Source of the DNA: Linanthus parryae
Lineage: Eukaryota > Streptophyta > Magnoliopsida > Ericales > Polemoniaceae
Length of the DNA stretch: 64,000 nucleotides
Direction: 5' to 3'
NCBI GenBank assembly: GCA_023055425.1
Contig: JALGPY010000004.1
Span: 64,627,718 to 64,691,717 of the forward strand
Shown here: piece after piece, positions 23,141-35,778 of the stretch
Position numbering within the stretch: the stretch's first letter is position 1
Layout: each line of letters starts with the position of its first letter
Notes under the pieces: generated by a model
The model's input: the letters and a program-made list of their open reading frames with translations, nothing else
Databases searched by the model: none
What the model was told of the DNA's origin: nothing
Made by a program: the position numbers and the translations under genes

Positions 23141-24329
23141 TTAAACTAAACTTTATTTAGTTAATAAAAGGGAACTGTTTTGTACTTTTTGAAAAGTTAT
23201 CGACATGATGTGTTGCTTGCCACACTGGTTATATAGTTAGGAGGTAGTGTTTTTTTGTATTATTTGCATAACTTGGGGGAGTCGCTTATTCTTTACACAA
23301 ACTGTATATATAAATATGAAAGTAAAAAATGGAAAATTTAAATTTAAATTCTATTCTAGAATTTATATTTTTATAAATGTAATTTACGTGTTGAAATTTT
23401 ATAGGAAATATATTAAACTAGCTTTTGTTTCTCTTGAAAAACAAGTAAGTTTAAATACATTGTGTTTCCTTACCTAATATTCAAATTTAGTTATGTTTAA
23501 ATAGTTATATTGAAGTATTCGTAATATAATATTCATTTTTTAGTAAATACAGTTGTTACTTAAATATTGTTGCTACTAGAAAAGAAAATAGAAAACTAAG
23601 GAATAACTTCTTCAAAAGTCAACGTGATCCCTCATTTGATAATTTTAGATATGATATAGTTACAAGAATTATTTACTTCCTTTATGAATATGGTACTCTC
23701 TCGTAAAAACTAGCAATGTTGAAAATATGTAGCTTTTAAATAACACTTATTTTATTTAATCAGAACTTTTTCGCCTAAATCGTTTAGTATCTAATCGTTT
23801 TATTTAACTATTGATAAACTAGTGCATATCCCATGCCTGAGGCACAAAGAAAAAAAAAGAATGATAATTTTTTAATTTTGAATGGTTGATATTGTCTTAT
23901 TTTGAAGTATTTGGTTCTTAGGATATGACGGAGATAAGCTATTCCACATGTCACATTTTAGGGATAGCTTATTCCCCATAGCAACTTATTATGTAGATGT
24001 TGTATGTACGTAAATATTCTAATAGACATGTATTTATTAAGAATGGATTATTTAAAAAAATTAAATGGAAATTGGTGGTATATTACAAATAAATGTGTTG
24101 TTCAAACTATTGTTTCTCAATATAATAGTTTATAACCAATTAATTAAACGTGTTTTTTAGTTAGTACTACTTGAATATTAATGTTAGATAACTATTATTT
24201 TTGAAAATGTCATCACTTTCTCTTACAAGTAAAAATGTATGTGGACTTTATAATCATATCAAAATAGAGTGAAATCGGGTTTGTCTCAAAGCAAATAGGA
24301 TGCACAAACTAGAATATATATATATACAA
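23141..24329. other. AT-rich stretch, nothing recognised
   Basis: Very AT-rich. A 76-residue open frame at 23247-23477 is of low-complexity composition. At 23818 the motif CTAGTGCATATCCCATGCC resembles the segment at 37166 (CTAGAGTATTACCCGTGCCC), possibly the end of an unclassified small transposon. Confidence 0.4.
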
Positions 24330-27300
24330 GGTAGTGATAATTACACAAGTGAAAAGGTTGGTTACACAATATTTCATGTTGTCTTGACTAATTTGCCCTT
24401 AGAAAAGTATTAAATCTCTCTTTCTCTCCTATGAAATCATAACCCACACCATAATGACAGATTTTAACTTGGCATTTTCCAGATTCAACTCCCAAGAAGG
24501 TTCCCTCCATACTACTACAATTACTAATACTACTATCTCTTTAGACTATTGGAATACTTCCCATGTTCACATTATTTCACTATCTTCTACATCAAAAGCA
24601 GTTTTCCATTTCTCGCAACTTCTTGGAGCAAAAACAAAAGTTGTCCATTTCAGGTACAAATTAATCCCACAAAATAGTTTTCTTCTTATTTTTCTTCTTT
24701 CTTTTTTCTCTTCTTTTGAACATGCACCATATGAGGCATGATACTTCTGTCTTTATTGTCTACTGGTAGAGTATTACTCCCAATTTGATAATTTTTTTTA
24801 CTCGATACATGTTTGTTGATAGCATTTTTCTTGTTTTTTGTGTGAATAACTTGATATCAGTTACTTATAAGAACCAACTGATGAATGATGTTAACTATTG
24901 TGATGTAGATTTCGTATCGGAGATGAACGGTGAAGAAGTCATTGAATGTTTTGATGACGATTCAAGTAACCAAGTCTCACAAGAAGAAATTGTTCAAAAT
25001 AGTGAACATGATGTGCTTGGAAAGCTTAGTTGGAAATTTCAATCTCGTGAGGACCTTATTAGTACACTTAAAGAGTTCTTCTCAATGCAAGGATATGCCA
25101 TATCGATTAAGCATTCAACAAAAGATCAATTTGTCTATTTTGGTTGCGATAGAGGTGGTTGCTATCGCAATAATTGGCGAGTTCCCGTGGAGTGTCGGAA
25201 AAGAAAGACTGCAAGTCTTCTCACAAATTGTCCTTTTGATATTAGAAGCAAGAGATTACAAGATGGATCATGGGTAGCTGAAGTAAGAAATGGCTTGCAT
25301 TATCATCAGCCCTCAAGAGACATGTCGGGACATCCCACTTGTCGTCGTTTATCGAAATATGAGATAATGAGCATTGAGGAAATGAATAGATCGGGGACTC
25401 CACCGTCAAATCCTTGCTTCATTAAGGCAAAGAAATCCAAAACTCCAAGCGGTGTCACGGACCATATACAATTTGAAGGCTAAATTGCACAAGGAGAATT
25501 TAGCGGGACGTACAATGATCCAAGCATTTCTTCAGGAACTTCGCAAAGGTGAATTTATTTTCAATGTTTTGCATGATCGTGATAGCCATGTGAAACATTT
25601 ATTTTTCGCACATCCTACTTCCATTATATTGACAAAAAGTTATTACAACACATTTGTGATGGATTGCACTTATAAGACCAACAAGTACAAGATGCCGCTT
25701 CTTGACATAATTGGGTTTCAAGTTTAACAAATAATTCTACTCGTGCTTTGCCTTCTTGGAGAAAGAGGGGGAAGAAGATTATGTTTGGGCTCTAAAAATG
25801 TTTAGAAATATGTTGGGTCCCGATTGTCACCCTTCCGTCATTGTTTCCGATAGAGAATTTGCTCTAATGAATGCTATAGGCGTTGTCTTTCCTACGACTA
25901 CAAGCCTTTTGTGTGTGTGGCATATTGATAAAAATATATTGACGAATTGCAAGTCTTCTTTTGAATCGGAGGATGAATGGGACGTGTTTCTATATTTTAG
26001 GAAACAAGTTGAAGCATCTCAAGATGAAGCTTTGTTTGAAGAAAATTGGAGTCACTTTGAACTTTCATACAAAGAGAAGGAAAAAGTTATGAAATATATA
26101 AGAACTACATGGCTCCCATTCAAAGACCGCTTTGTAAGGGCTTAGACCGATAAGCATCCACATTTTAGGAATCGTTTTTCATCCAGAGCCGAAGGTGCAC
26201 ATGCAAAACTCAAAAGATATTTACAAGTATCAACGGGTGATTTCCTTAAAGTGAAGAGTGGCATATGTCTTGCAATCGAAAATGAATTTAGTGAGATCAA
26301 GACACAACTCTCAAGTGAAAAGATTCGAGTTCTTCACGAATGTAACATTCCTTTCTTTAAGGAAGTTGTTACTAAAGTGTCGATGTTTGCTATGAAAGAG
26401 ATACTCAAGAAATATGATATGGTGAAATATGGCACATTGCAACCAAGATGCACCGGAAACTTTGATACGAGCATGGGTCTTCCTTGTGCACACATGATAA
26501 TGGATCTAAAAGGTATGACATTGCCTCTTAACATTATTCATTCACAATGGATGATCGATATGAGATCCTTCAGTTTAGAAAGAGAAGAATTTGGAGTTGA
26601 TGATGATTTTGAAAATTTATTATGTGATTTGAAAGTTCAATATAAGGAGCTTCCTCTAGCTCAAAAGGAGGGAGTTAGGGTCACTTTCTCAACTCATGAC
26701 GCCGTCACCTCCTTTACTTTTTGAGCCAAACATTTAGGTTCACAAAGGGCGTCCGTTGGGTTCGAAGAAAAAAAATACATCTTCCACAAAACGAGATGCT
26801 TCTAAATTTGAGATTGTTGAAGCAACTCGGAAGTGTAGCTTGTGCCATTGTGTTGGTCATAATATTCGAACTTGTCCAAAAAAAGTTAGAAAAAACGAGA
26901 CCGATGCACATCGCTTCATGAATGAAATGGACAAGATTGACCTTAGCGTGGCGCCTTCTTCATTTGACTCTACATAATTTGGTGGTGAGTTCATAGCTTC
27001 TTTGAAGTTCTTGTACAAAATCGAATTAGAACTACTTATTGTTGATGTTATTTTTTCATTTTTCCAACAGGTGATTTGAAGCTTCTTGATGATATGAAGA
27101 CGAAGAATACACATTTTGACATTGAAAAGACTCGCAACTTTTCTTCATGATTCGCATTTAGGCTATGTCTTCGTGTAGACATTTGAGGCCGCTTATTTTG
27201 TGTCATTTCTTCTAATTATGAAGGATATTTGGGGATGTAATTTTAAGACCATCTTTCAACTTAGTTTTTTTTATTCGTACTTTATTGTTCTTTTTTTTTC

Positions 27301-27703
27301 CATCTTCACCCATAACACTTCAATTTGACTCATACAACAAAGACACGTGCAAGAAAAAAATTGAACAAGAAAAAACAAGCACCACTAGTGCTCTTATCCA
27401 TTTAATTAAAATTAAAAGAGACATTAATTGTTTTAAATGGAGAGGTAGCACCAATTTTTCTCTTACTGGAAGATGAGAGAGTAATTATTCTATTTTAGCA
27501 ACTTCCAATATCACTTTGGAATGAGATAGTGATTATCCTCTTTTTAGCAACTTCCAATATCATTTTGGAATGAGAGAGTACTGTAGAGTACTTAATGAGA
27601 GAGAAGATTTATTTTATTAATCATAATTATGAGGGGTTAAAGGGTCATGACAACCAAAAATATTGTGTAAGCATCCATTTTACTTGTGTAATTAGCACCA
27701 CCC
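24330..27703 (+). mobile_element. MULE transposon with TIRs (3.4 kb)
   Basis: The left end GGTAGTGATAATTACACAAG matches the inverse of the right end GGGTGGTGCTAATTACACAAG. The similarity extends over roughly 100 bp, with TTACACAATATTT, GTTGTC-TGAC and TCTCTCT-rich segments on both sides. It sits in a (TA)n target; a 9-bp duplication cannot be defined but TATATACAA and TATATATAT are compatible. It encodes a decayed MuDR/FAR1-type transposase (24881-26977, plus). Confidence 0.8.
24881..26977 (+). pseudogene. MULE transposase (FAR1/MuDR-like), frameshifted
   Basis: The N-part (24881-25411) has a FAR1-like DNA-binding region: LSWKFQSREDLISTLKEFF, CDRGGCYRN, CPFDIRSKR, HYHQPSRDMSGH. The DDE-type core follows in pieces: YNTFVMDCTYKTNKYKMPLL (first Asp), VIVSDREFALMNA (second Asp) and SSRAEGAHAKLK (Glu). 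Then a SWIM-like finger (RCTGNF...GLPCAHMI) and a C-terminal CCHC knuckle (CSLCHCVGHNIRTC) after GSKKKN...TKRDASKFE. Breaks: about 2 nt lost near 25411, a change of frame near 25727-25750, a TAG near 26144 and a frameshift near 26720. Catalytic residues are recognisable but no continuous protein is possible. Exaptation as a FAR1-like gene is excluded by these breaks. Confidence 0.85.
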
Positions 27704-27878
27704 TATATATATATATATATATATATATAGCTCACATCGCATTCTTGCATTACGTGCTAGTTGAAATTGGAGGTTGAGTTGATTAGGAGATTATAAATTT
27801 TGTAGAAGACGAGTTCTTAGATGAAGGTTACGTCTACTCATAGGAGTTGTATCGTGCTATTTGTCGTTGCTACTTGAG

Positions 27879-30148
27879 GTGAGTAAACATGTCAAGCGTT
27901 GTGTGCCTAACTTCTTTCGTGTTCAAATATGATTTATTATTTGTCTGAAAATGTGTTTTATATTATGCTGATTTTATTTGAGATTTGATTATTTTGAAAT
28001 AGTTTCTTTGAGATGCCACACGAGAATAATAAACAGTAAATAATGCAATGTGATAAGAGTTGTGCGGCGATCGTTGTATTATTGATAGATTGGTCGTGTT
28101 GGCTTCGGTCGCTCGACCCGTATTATTTTAACCCGGTTGCAACGTGCCGGGTTGCCCCATGTACTCACCTCTCTGGCGGCGAGGATTCTTAGGAAGGTGC
28201 TAGCTGATAGCACCTTTTAGGAGCTATAATTCTTTAGAATTTACCACATGGTCGTATGTATTTGAGAGTGATTTGAGCCCAATGTTAGAGAATAAAGGTC
28301 GTTTTATCACTTGTTACTCACCATGTGCTATATTGTTAGTCCGGGCGTTTTCTATGCATATTTCTTTGTTATTTGTCAAATATAATCGCTTGGTATTTTT
28401 GTTCATGTTGTATTGGCAGGAACGGATGCTAATCGGTGGATAGGAAGCATGGAACGAACTTCAGAAACAACGGGAGCTCAAGTGGAGTCAAGAGAAGCCG
28501 AATTGGAGGAGCTTGGATGACCAGTCTGCACTAATTTGAACATATCCGGAGTTATACAATTAATTTTTGGGCGATACCTGTGCCAAATTAAATTAGACTC
28601 AAATAACTTTCCAACGATAGGTCACGGAGCAAAATCCGAGTTCGGACGAAGAAGTTATGGCCCGACGAAGTCAGGAGCAGATTTCAGGGGGCTATTGTGC
28701 AAGTACTGAAGACTTGTGACGGATTATGACTAAAGAACGACCTACGGACGGATAAACACATCATTCATGCCTGGAGAGAGCCACGATCAAGGAGGAGAGC
28801 AAGGAAACTTCATTGGGAGCAACCTCAAGCAAGGAGAAGAGCCCGGATCGTTCCAATCTTCACGATTTCTAGCGTTTGATCTATTTTCTCTCTAGTTTCT
28901 TGTATGAAATATTTGAACACCATGTTATTGTTCGCTATGAGTAGCTAAAATCATAGCTAGGCATCTCATATGAGATCCTAGGGTTCATGTAAACAAATAT
29001 TTTCCGGATTGAATCTAATTTCATGCTTTGATGATTTCTATTATTGAATAAGTTGTAGTTTCTTGATTCCATTAGCAATCCTAGTCTATTGACACGAGTA
29101 GGAGATGAACTAATAGTCATGATCTTGGGTTTTATTCATTAGATGATTCATTATTAGTTGTTATTGCGTTTGAAACTAATTGTTCATGTACTATGTAGTT
29201 AGTGAGTGCACAAAAGTGACTTAATTTAGCTAGATGATATGAACATCAATCCCAACCATTGAGACTGAGAGGAAAATATTTAGGACTGGCCATTGTGGGT
29301 AGGATCAGTAGGATTATTCAGCTGTTCTGTGATACGGTGGACCGATAGGACCCATTAGTATATCAGTAGAGAACCTGCTAGACCGGACCGGTAGACATAA
29401 AAAGACCTGAGACCAAGAGGAGATGGTCAATGCTAGTACCTGGCTTAGTTAGACCGAACGTGTTATTCAGATTATCCGGAAATCGTTTACAGCCCTAGGT
29501 GATCTACGAGATTGCCTAGTTTCTCCATTAATCGATTAAGACTTCTTCTTAGTTCACTTTTCTACTATTTCAGTCATTACATACAACCACTTGTTTGGGG
29601 GTGGCAACCTCACAATTCTCACCACTCCTTACCGGTTACTTAGTAAACGTTGCTAATTTGCTAATTATAGCTTGTTACGAGCTTGTCCTCGTGGGATTCG
29701 ACAACCCGAGTATTAAATATACTCACACTTTATTACTCGACCGTGCACTTGCGTACACACGTAAGAATACGTGTCACCAGCACTTAAGGTCATGGTAGCT
29801 TAGTGAAATTAGATCCTTCCATTATCAACAAGTAATAATATGGTTTACTTTTACAAATAGGTTTTCATGAAAGAAAAGAAAAGAAGAGATAGATGGGTAA
29901 AAAATAATCCCCGTTGAGATATAAGAGGAAGATTGAGATGCAAGGTAAAAAGAAGATAATTTCATATGTGTTATCAGTATCCATATTCTTCAAGAATATA
30001 TTTAATTAGCTACTATTTATTCTCCTTTATGATTGTTTTTTAGGAAAAACATGCTTCATATTCTGTTTACAAGCTTGGGTGTTTACTTACTTTTTATTTC
30101 ATTGCGAAATTTAGAGAAAATGTGGTTCCTGTTTTATTTCCACCGCAG
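27879..30148 (+). other. Intron-like segment (interrupted) in LTR fragment
   Basis: Donor-like CTTGAG|GTGAGTAAACATG and acceptor-like TTTCCACCGCAG|GTC. Removing the solo LTR plus one TSD leaves 693 bp, within the 667-788 bp range of the other copies. Confidence 0.45.
28205..29776 (+). mobile_element. Athila-like solo LTR (1.57 kb)
   Basis: Starts TGATAGCACCTTTTAGG and ends AATACGTGTCA. Flanking 5-mers CTAGC (28200-28204) and CCAGC (29777-29781) match at 4 of 5. It resembles the LTR at 61853-63395 in length (1572 vs ~1543 bp), in its TGATARC start and in its 3' end: GGGATTCGACAACCCGAG here, GGGATCGACAACCCGAG there, each followed by a TTGCG-containing tail. No PBS follows, so it is a solo LTR. 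It sits inside the intron-like part of the surrounding LTR. Confidence 0.78.
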
Positions 30149-30385
30149 GTCTAGACGAAGAAGGCTTGGCATGGGGGGGGGGGGGGCGCATACTCATCTA
30201 GTGTTACAGTACTCTTAGTAAAATAAAACTCTTATACTATTCAGATTTTGTGTAAGATGTTTTAAGACGATGTGTTGGACTATGTTATCATATAATATGT
30301 AACTATGGGAGTGTTTGTTATTGATTTCCGCTACACATAGTGGCAGCCTCGCAGCCCTTCCGGTCCGAAATTTGGGTTTGTCACA

Positions 30386-31334
30386 CATATGTCAAGGAAA
30401 ATGGCTAAATAACGCAAGAAGCCTAAACCTCACCAAATCCTTTCTTTATTCCCTCCATATATACATATCTTCCACCTGTAATCTTTATTTTTTACATGTT
30501 TATGTATCTCTTCTCATAGTACAACTAGAGTTGTGGTGGAACGGAAACTCCCCAAACTCATGCACGTTGCCAAGAAGCGAACCTCCTCAGGACCAAGAAC
30601 CAATGAGGTCTAAGTCTCAAGGATCTTAAAGTCACAAACCAACCCTTTTAACAAAGCATTTTTGGATAATCATTTTCAACCCAACCTCCTCCTCTCGCGA
30701 ACATTCCTCACAAATTAATGTCAGATCACAAACCTCCTTGATGTAAACTGAACCTCATATTATTCCTCGACATCGCCCAATATTTTTCACGGTCAGTGGA
30801 GGACACATGAATTTGGTCGAGTTGGGACAAACATATAAATTAATAGGTTTTTTAAAAGTATTTAAATTTTATTTACACTATTGTACTGTTGTTGTTGTTG
30901 TTCACGTGAGTAGTGTTCGGAAAAAAAAAGACGGTGCACTTGTAAGTGTTTGAATGTCCATAGTTGTAATGAAATATTTGTAACAAGTTTTAATATAATA
31001 AATCGTGTTCCCTTAATACTAGTATACAATAACATTACTTTTACTTATTAAAAGAAATACGAAGTAGCAATTTAAATGACTTTTAGCTCTAGCACCAAAA
31101 TGAGCGAGTTCTTTGTGGAAATAATTTAGGTAATAAAGAAGATACAAAACTTGGAAGGGTCGTTGAGTCTGCTAGCCCCTCCTGTGTCTGTCACTGTGCG
31201 TAGTTGTGTCTCCCTAAAAGAGCGTGTCCAGTGGGATGTTCGTTCAAAAACCAGCATCTCGGTTTTCTACGATTGATGGATACCTTCCCTGAGAAATACC
31301 CTGGTCTTTCTGGGGTTCAACCCAAATCATGCCT
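30386..31334. other. Spacer, nothing recognised
   Basis: AT-rich sequence with a short open frame (30315-30629, plus) that overlaps the end of the LTR and resembles no family. A GTT repeat lies at about 30889-30900. No RNA gene or TIR seen. Confidence 0.4.
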
Positions 31335-31698
31335 CATGGTCTCCAACCTCATCACATGGACATGTTCCGAACCCCTCTAGAACATGAAAACACTCTCCCT
31401 CCACATACCCAACTTCCTCATCAGACACATTCTTGCCATCCACCTCCACGAAACAAATCTCCCTGACCGTCAAGTCTGGCCTTTCACCAAAAATGATCAC
31501 TACTCCACTCGATTGGGCTACCATCTCAAAGTGGTTTTCCTCATAAATACTTATTCCCCGACCAATTCCGTTGAAGGTTTCTCAAACGATAAATTTCACA
31601 ATCATTTGACAATCCTATGGAGTATGCCCCTCCAAGAAAAGTTTAAAGTTTTCTACTCAAAATGCCTCTCAAACACCTTTCCCGTCCAAGAAGCCATT
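31335..31698 (+). pseudogene. LINE relic (pre-zf-RVT segment)
   Basis: The plus-strand frame shows the succession typical of plant LINE ORF2 after the RT: VSNLI...W, then IRHILAIHLHETNLPDRQVW, then DHYSTRLGYHL (like G-x-YSVKSGY), then LWSMPLQEKFKVF-x-SKCLSNTFPV. One in-frame stop interrupts the start. It breaks off at TGTGACATCCC (31699), which looks like an LTR start. Confidence 0.7.
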
Positions 31699-31972
31699 TG
31701 TGACATCCCGCATGATTAAACTTATTTAGGCAATATTTAGAGTTAGTTTATGACCATTATAGTGATTTTGGGCTAATTAAGTTAGACGGTAAAAATTCCA
31801 TATTAGTCCCCTCTAGTTTTAATATTTACCATTTCTTATTTTCTATGAAGTGCGAGTTCTAGGGAAGTAGAAATTGTATGTGCGTATTTCTTGTATGTGG
31901 GAGACTATTTTTATAGTTTTCTTCATCTTGCATGTACACCTAGAGTGTAGGGGGGGATTATACCCATAATTA
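31699..31972. other. Possible LTR start fragment
   Basis: TGTGACATCCCGCATGATTA follows the LINE relic abruptly. It resembles LTR starts of the TGAAATACCCCG type, but no matching end is found before copia-3 begins at 31973. Tentative. Confidence 0.25.
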
Positions 31973-32318
31973 TGTTAGGATCGTCTTTGAGCGATTCAAC
32001 AACGCAACGAAAAGCAATAAGAAAATAATAGCCCGAACAAGAACACGACGTGGTTCACCAAATTGGCCACATCCACGGCCCACACCCACTTCAGTATGAT
32101 GAACAAATGAAGAGTACAATCAGATCTCTCTCAGTCTCTCTCTGGTGTAATACCCTAACCCTAGAGCTTGGTTAATGATATAGAGAATAGCTAATAAATG
32201 AAATTACTTGTAAGCCCCTCAACTTTAGACTAGCTTACAAAACAGCCTTCGCACATATCAATCTCGCACTTGAAGACTGATCAACTCTGAGTATACGTAT
32301 CCCAACTTCAATTCAACA
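31973..32318 (-). repeat. copia-3 3' LTR
   Basis: Begins TGTTAGGATCGTC on the plus strand. It probably ends CAATTCAACA (32318) next to a purine tract on the minus strand (CTCATGGAGGA). Diverged from the 5' copy at 57924. Confidence 0.65.
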
Positions 32319-32347
32319 TCCTCCATGAGTGTGGACTTGGCCTCTCA

Positions 32348-32710
32348 TCATGTAACTAGGCCAACCGAAGTCGAGCAGGTTCTCAGCTTCTCCAAGGTCA
32401 CAGCCTTTGTAAACATATCCGCATGATTCTGGCTCATGTGGATCTTCTCCAACTTTATCACGTCTTTCTCCAAAAATGAACGAATGAAGTGAGACTTGAT
32501 GTAAATGTGTTTCGTCCTTGCATGAAAAGTGGAATTATTCGCCAGATGAATTGCACTCTGAATATCACTATACAACTTGCAACTTTTCTGCTTCTTCCAA
32601 GTTCCCTCAAGAAACTCTGTCGCCAAACCATCTCTTTGCACGCTTCTGTAGCTTCTACATATTCGGCTTTAGTAGTAGATAGGGCAACAATTTTTCGCAA
32701 CCTTTAAACC
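32348..32710 (-). pseudogene. copia-3 RNase H
   Basis: The minus strand encodes STTKAEYVEATEACKEMVW and, after a frame change, SDIQSAIHLANNSTFHARTKH, IHMSQNHADMFTKAVTLEKL and a C-terminus typical of Tork/Tnt1 elements. Two overlapping frames are needed, so it is frameshifted. Confidence 0.85.
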
Positions 32711-32918
32711 CATCTAACTGCTCCACTTCCATGTGTAAACACATAGCCTGTAGTGCTATTTCTTCTCCGCATCATCAGCCATATCTAAATCAACATACGC
32801 TTTCAAACTGATCTCTGAACCTCCATAGCAAAAAGCTACATCATGTGTACCTCTAAGATACCTGTAAATCCACTTCAAAGCTCTCCAAAGATCCTTACTA
32901 AGATTTCTCATAAATCTG

Positions 32919-33683
32919 CTAACAACTCCCACTGCTTAGGCAATATTTAGACGTGTGAATACACATCAAGCTTCCCACAGCAGATGCATAATGAACTTTA
33001 GCCATGTAGTCCTTCTCCTCATCTGTAGCTCGACTCTGGTCTGTCGAAAGTTTGAAGTGACTCGCCAATGAAGTACTCAATGGTTTAGCATCATACATGT
33101 TCAACCTCTTCAAGACTTTTTGAACATAATCAGCTTGTGACAAAACTAGCTTCTTGCCAATTCTATACATGTTGACTCTCATGCCAAGGATTTGCTTTGC
33201 AAGTCCCAAATCCTTCATTGAAAATTCCTTTGACAAGCTCTCTTTTAGCTTCTGAAATTCCCCCATGCTTGATCCTGCAACAAGCATATCATCCAAATAT
33301 AACAAGAGAAGAATGTACGATTCTTTGAACCTCTTGAAGTAGCAACAATGATCCCCATGAAACTTCGTGTATCCTTTCCTAGACATGAAGTTATCAAAAT
33401 TCTTGTACCACTGTCTCGGTGCCTGCTTCAAGCCATACAAACTCTTCCATAGTTTGCACACCACATTCTCTTTACCTGCTGCATTGTACCCTTGTTGCTA
33501 TACCATATAGATATCTTCTTCTAAATCCCGATGTAGAAAGGCTGTCTTCACATCTAGTTCCTCAAGGTGAAAATATTCTATTGCCACAATGCTAAGTACT
33601 GTACGGATGGTGGAAATCTTCACAACCGGAGAGAAGATTTCAGTGAAGTCTACGCCTGCTTTCTGCTGAAATCCCTTCACCAC
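32919..33683 (-). pseudogene. copia-3 reverse transcriptase
   Basis: Two frames (33498-33683 and 32919-33464) give DFTEIFSPVVKISTIRTVL, LDVKTAFLHRDLEEDIYM, LYGLKQAPRQWYKNFD, YLDDMLVAG and FSMKDLG. The catalytic box reads YLDD instead of the more usual YVDD. A stop separates the two frames near 33495, and the RT N-terminal part at 33700-33920 is also broken. Confidence 0.88.
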
Positions 33684-33940
33684 CAGTCTAGCCTTGTTCC
33701 TATTTGATCAACCATACTCCTCCTAAAGTTTGTTTAACCACTTGTTGTGCAAAACCTTCTTCCCTCTGGAAAACTCCACAAGATCCCATGTCTTATTGGA
33801 GTAGAAAGACTGCACTCATCATTCATTGCATGCTCCCACTTAACTCTGGCTTCAATCTGAAATGCTTCCTCGAAGCTCTCGGGTTCACCACTATCTGTGA
33901 GCAAAATATATGTCAATGATGATAAATAACGAGCTGGAGT

Positions 33941-34786
33941 CTAACATTTAGTTGACCTTTCATACACTCTTCGTGTTGTAGCAATCGCTTCAACTTCTAA
34001 AATTTGTACAGGAGCAGGGGCTTCAACTTGTGGCTGGACGTCTCCAATCTCAAGCTCAACAGTTTTCTTCTCATCTGAAACATGTCCCTGTTTCCAATCC
34101 TTGTACATAACTGACTCGTTAAATGCCATATCCATACTTCTAACAACCTTGTACTTATCAAAATCCCAAAATTGATAGCCAAAACTGTTAATGCCATATC
34201 CGATAAACGCACACTTCCGATAAACGCACACTTCTTCAATTTAGGATCTAGCTTGGACATTTGTTCTGCATCAACATGAACATAAGCGGTACATCCAAAT
34301 GTTCTCAAATGCGACAAACATACCCATTTTCCTGTCCAAGCTTCCTCAGGCAATCCAAAGTCTAGTGTTGTCGATGGACCTCTGTTGATTAAGTATGCAG
34401 CTGTGTTCACTGCCTCAGCCCAAAATGAGTTAGGCAATCCAGCGTGTATCCTCATGCACCTTGCACGTCCTGTGAGTGTTCTATTCATGCGCTCTGCAAG
34501 TCCATTCTGCCTAGGTTTGTCAGAATTTTCTTTTGTCTCTTGATGCCGGTCTTAGTGTAGAAATCCTTAAACTCATTGATGCAATACTCGCCACCATTGT
34601 CGTATCTCAAACACTTAAGTTTCTGACCTTTCTCATTCTCAAAAGTAGTCTTCCACTTCTTGAACACATCAAACACATCTTATTTGTTCTTTAAGAAGTA
34701 AACCCATAATTTTATAGTGGCATCATCAACAAAAGTAACAAAGTAAGACGCACATCCATTAGAAGCTACCTTTGATGGACCCCATA
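33941..34786 (-). pseudogene. copia-3 integrase
   Basis: From right to left: DVWGPSK at the insertion border (34780), VTFVDDATIKLWVYFL, a TAA, then DVFKKWKTTFEN, LRYDNGGEY (second Asp), RMNRTLTGRARCM, and the AEAVNTAAYLINRGPST and GCTAYVHVDAEQ blocks. A 17-bp tandem duplication at 34199-34232 shifts the frame in KKCAFIGYG. The Glu-containing segment is damaged near 34490. Confidence 0.85.
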
Positions 34787-35008
34787 TGAAACAACCCGAA
34801 GGACCAAGATTCACAGCTAGTACAAGTCAACCAGAATTCCAAGTAAATTATTCATAAATAAAAAGGAGAAACACTCAAAAGCTTTTGGAAATAAAGAAAT
34901 AAACACTGTCTAAAACGGCTAAGTGACATAGCTGAAATTAAACTTCATTTACTGCTAAACCCCTAAGCTTTGACATGTGTGCTCGTTTTCCCCCACCTCA
35001 ATGCCAAC

Positions 35009-35778
35009 CTGCGGATTTTACAATAGACAAAGCCGACCGCAGAAAATTAATTAGTAAAAACTAAGTAAGATGTACCACAATATGTAAAACAGAGTTTTGG
35101 CTAAACATAACACACGATTTGCTAAAATCCAATTTAACAGATGATAATGAATAATTGATAAACTCAGTGGTACTAACCCAAAGCTGGAGAGATTTCGAGC
35201 ATATAAAAACAGTAACCAAGATCTTGATTTTAATGTTCGGTTTGTTTGAGGCTTAGCCCACGAGCCCCAACGAATACGGTGTGGACATATAGGTCACGAT
35301 GGAATAAATAATAAAATGGGGTGCATGTTGGGATGTACCGATTTATCCCCAGACGTTAGAAGATAGTCCTTCGCTATCCTGCCCTAACCATTCTAATAAT
35401 ACCTTAAGTGTCGAAACTCCTATACAATCGTGACCTAAACATGCATAGGTAGTGCCCATAGATTCCACGATAAATAAGTGGGTAAGAACCCTAGGGAAAT
35501 CACACATAGGTGTTCCCGGCCGTAGCCTTCATGCGCATCCTCTGCACATCGTTCTCAATTTTATTATCGTACAATTATCATTTAATATAACCAAGCTAGT
35601 GACCACTTATCCGAGTTTTCACATGTAACCACACATTTTCAAAGTATTACTGAAATAGAGTTTCAAGACTTATCAAATTATTCCAGTATTACGATAATAG
35701 TTGTTCATGAGCATTTTGAAAGATAACACACGCCAAGAGACATTTTGAAAGTTTAAAAGTATTGTGCATATAACTTAC
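35009..35778 (-). other. Intron-like segment in LTR1
   Basis: Minus strand: donor-like CCAA|GTAAGTTATATG (35778), acceptor-like AAAATCCGCAG|GTTGG (35009), 770 bp. LTR2 holds the same pair at 40861 and 40093 (769 bp). Confidence 0.45.

Larger units (their letters stand above)
27704..30385 (+). mobile_element. LTR fragment of the TGAAAYACCC family (3' part)
   Basis: Two pieces, 27704-28204 and 29777-30385, around an Athila-like solo LTR. They share with the other LTRs the short exon-like segment (GACGAGTTC...GATGAAGG at 27808), the donor GTGAGTAAACATG (27879), a CTTCGGTCGCTCG / ACCCGGTTGCAA block, CACTTAAGGTC, the acceptor ACCGCAG|GT (30148) and an end in GGGTTTGTCACA (30385). The U3 part is missing or beyond the MULE. 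A 14-G run lies at 30173-30186. Confidence 0.7.

Noticed and set aside
30386..31698. Internal region of an LTR element between LTR fragments at 27704-30385 and 31699
   Set aside because: No PBS after 30385 and no purine tract before 31699; the stretch contains a LINE relic instead.
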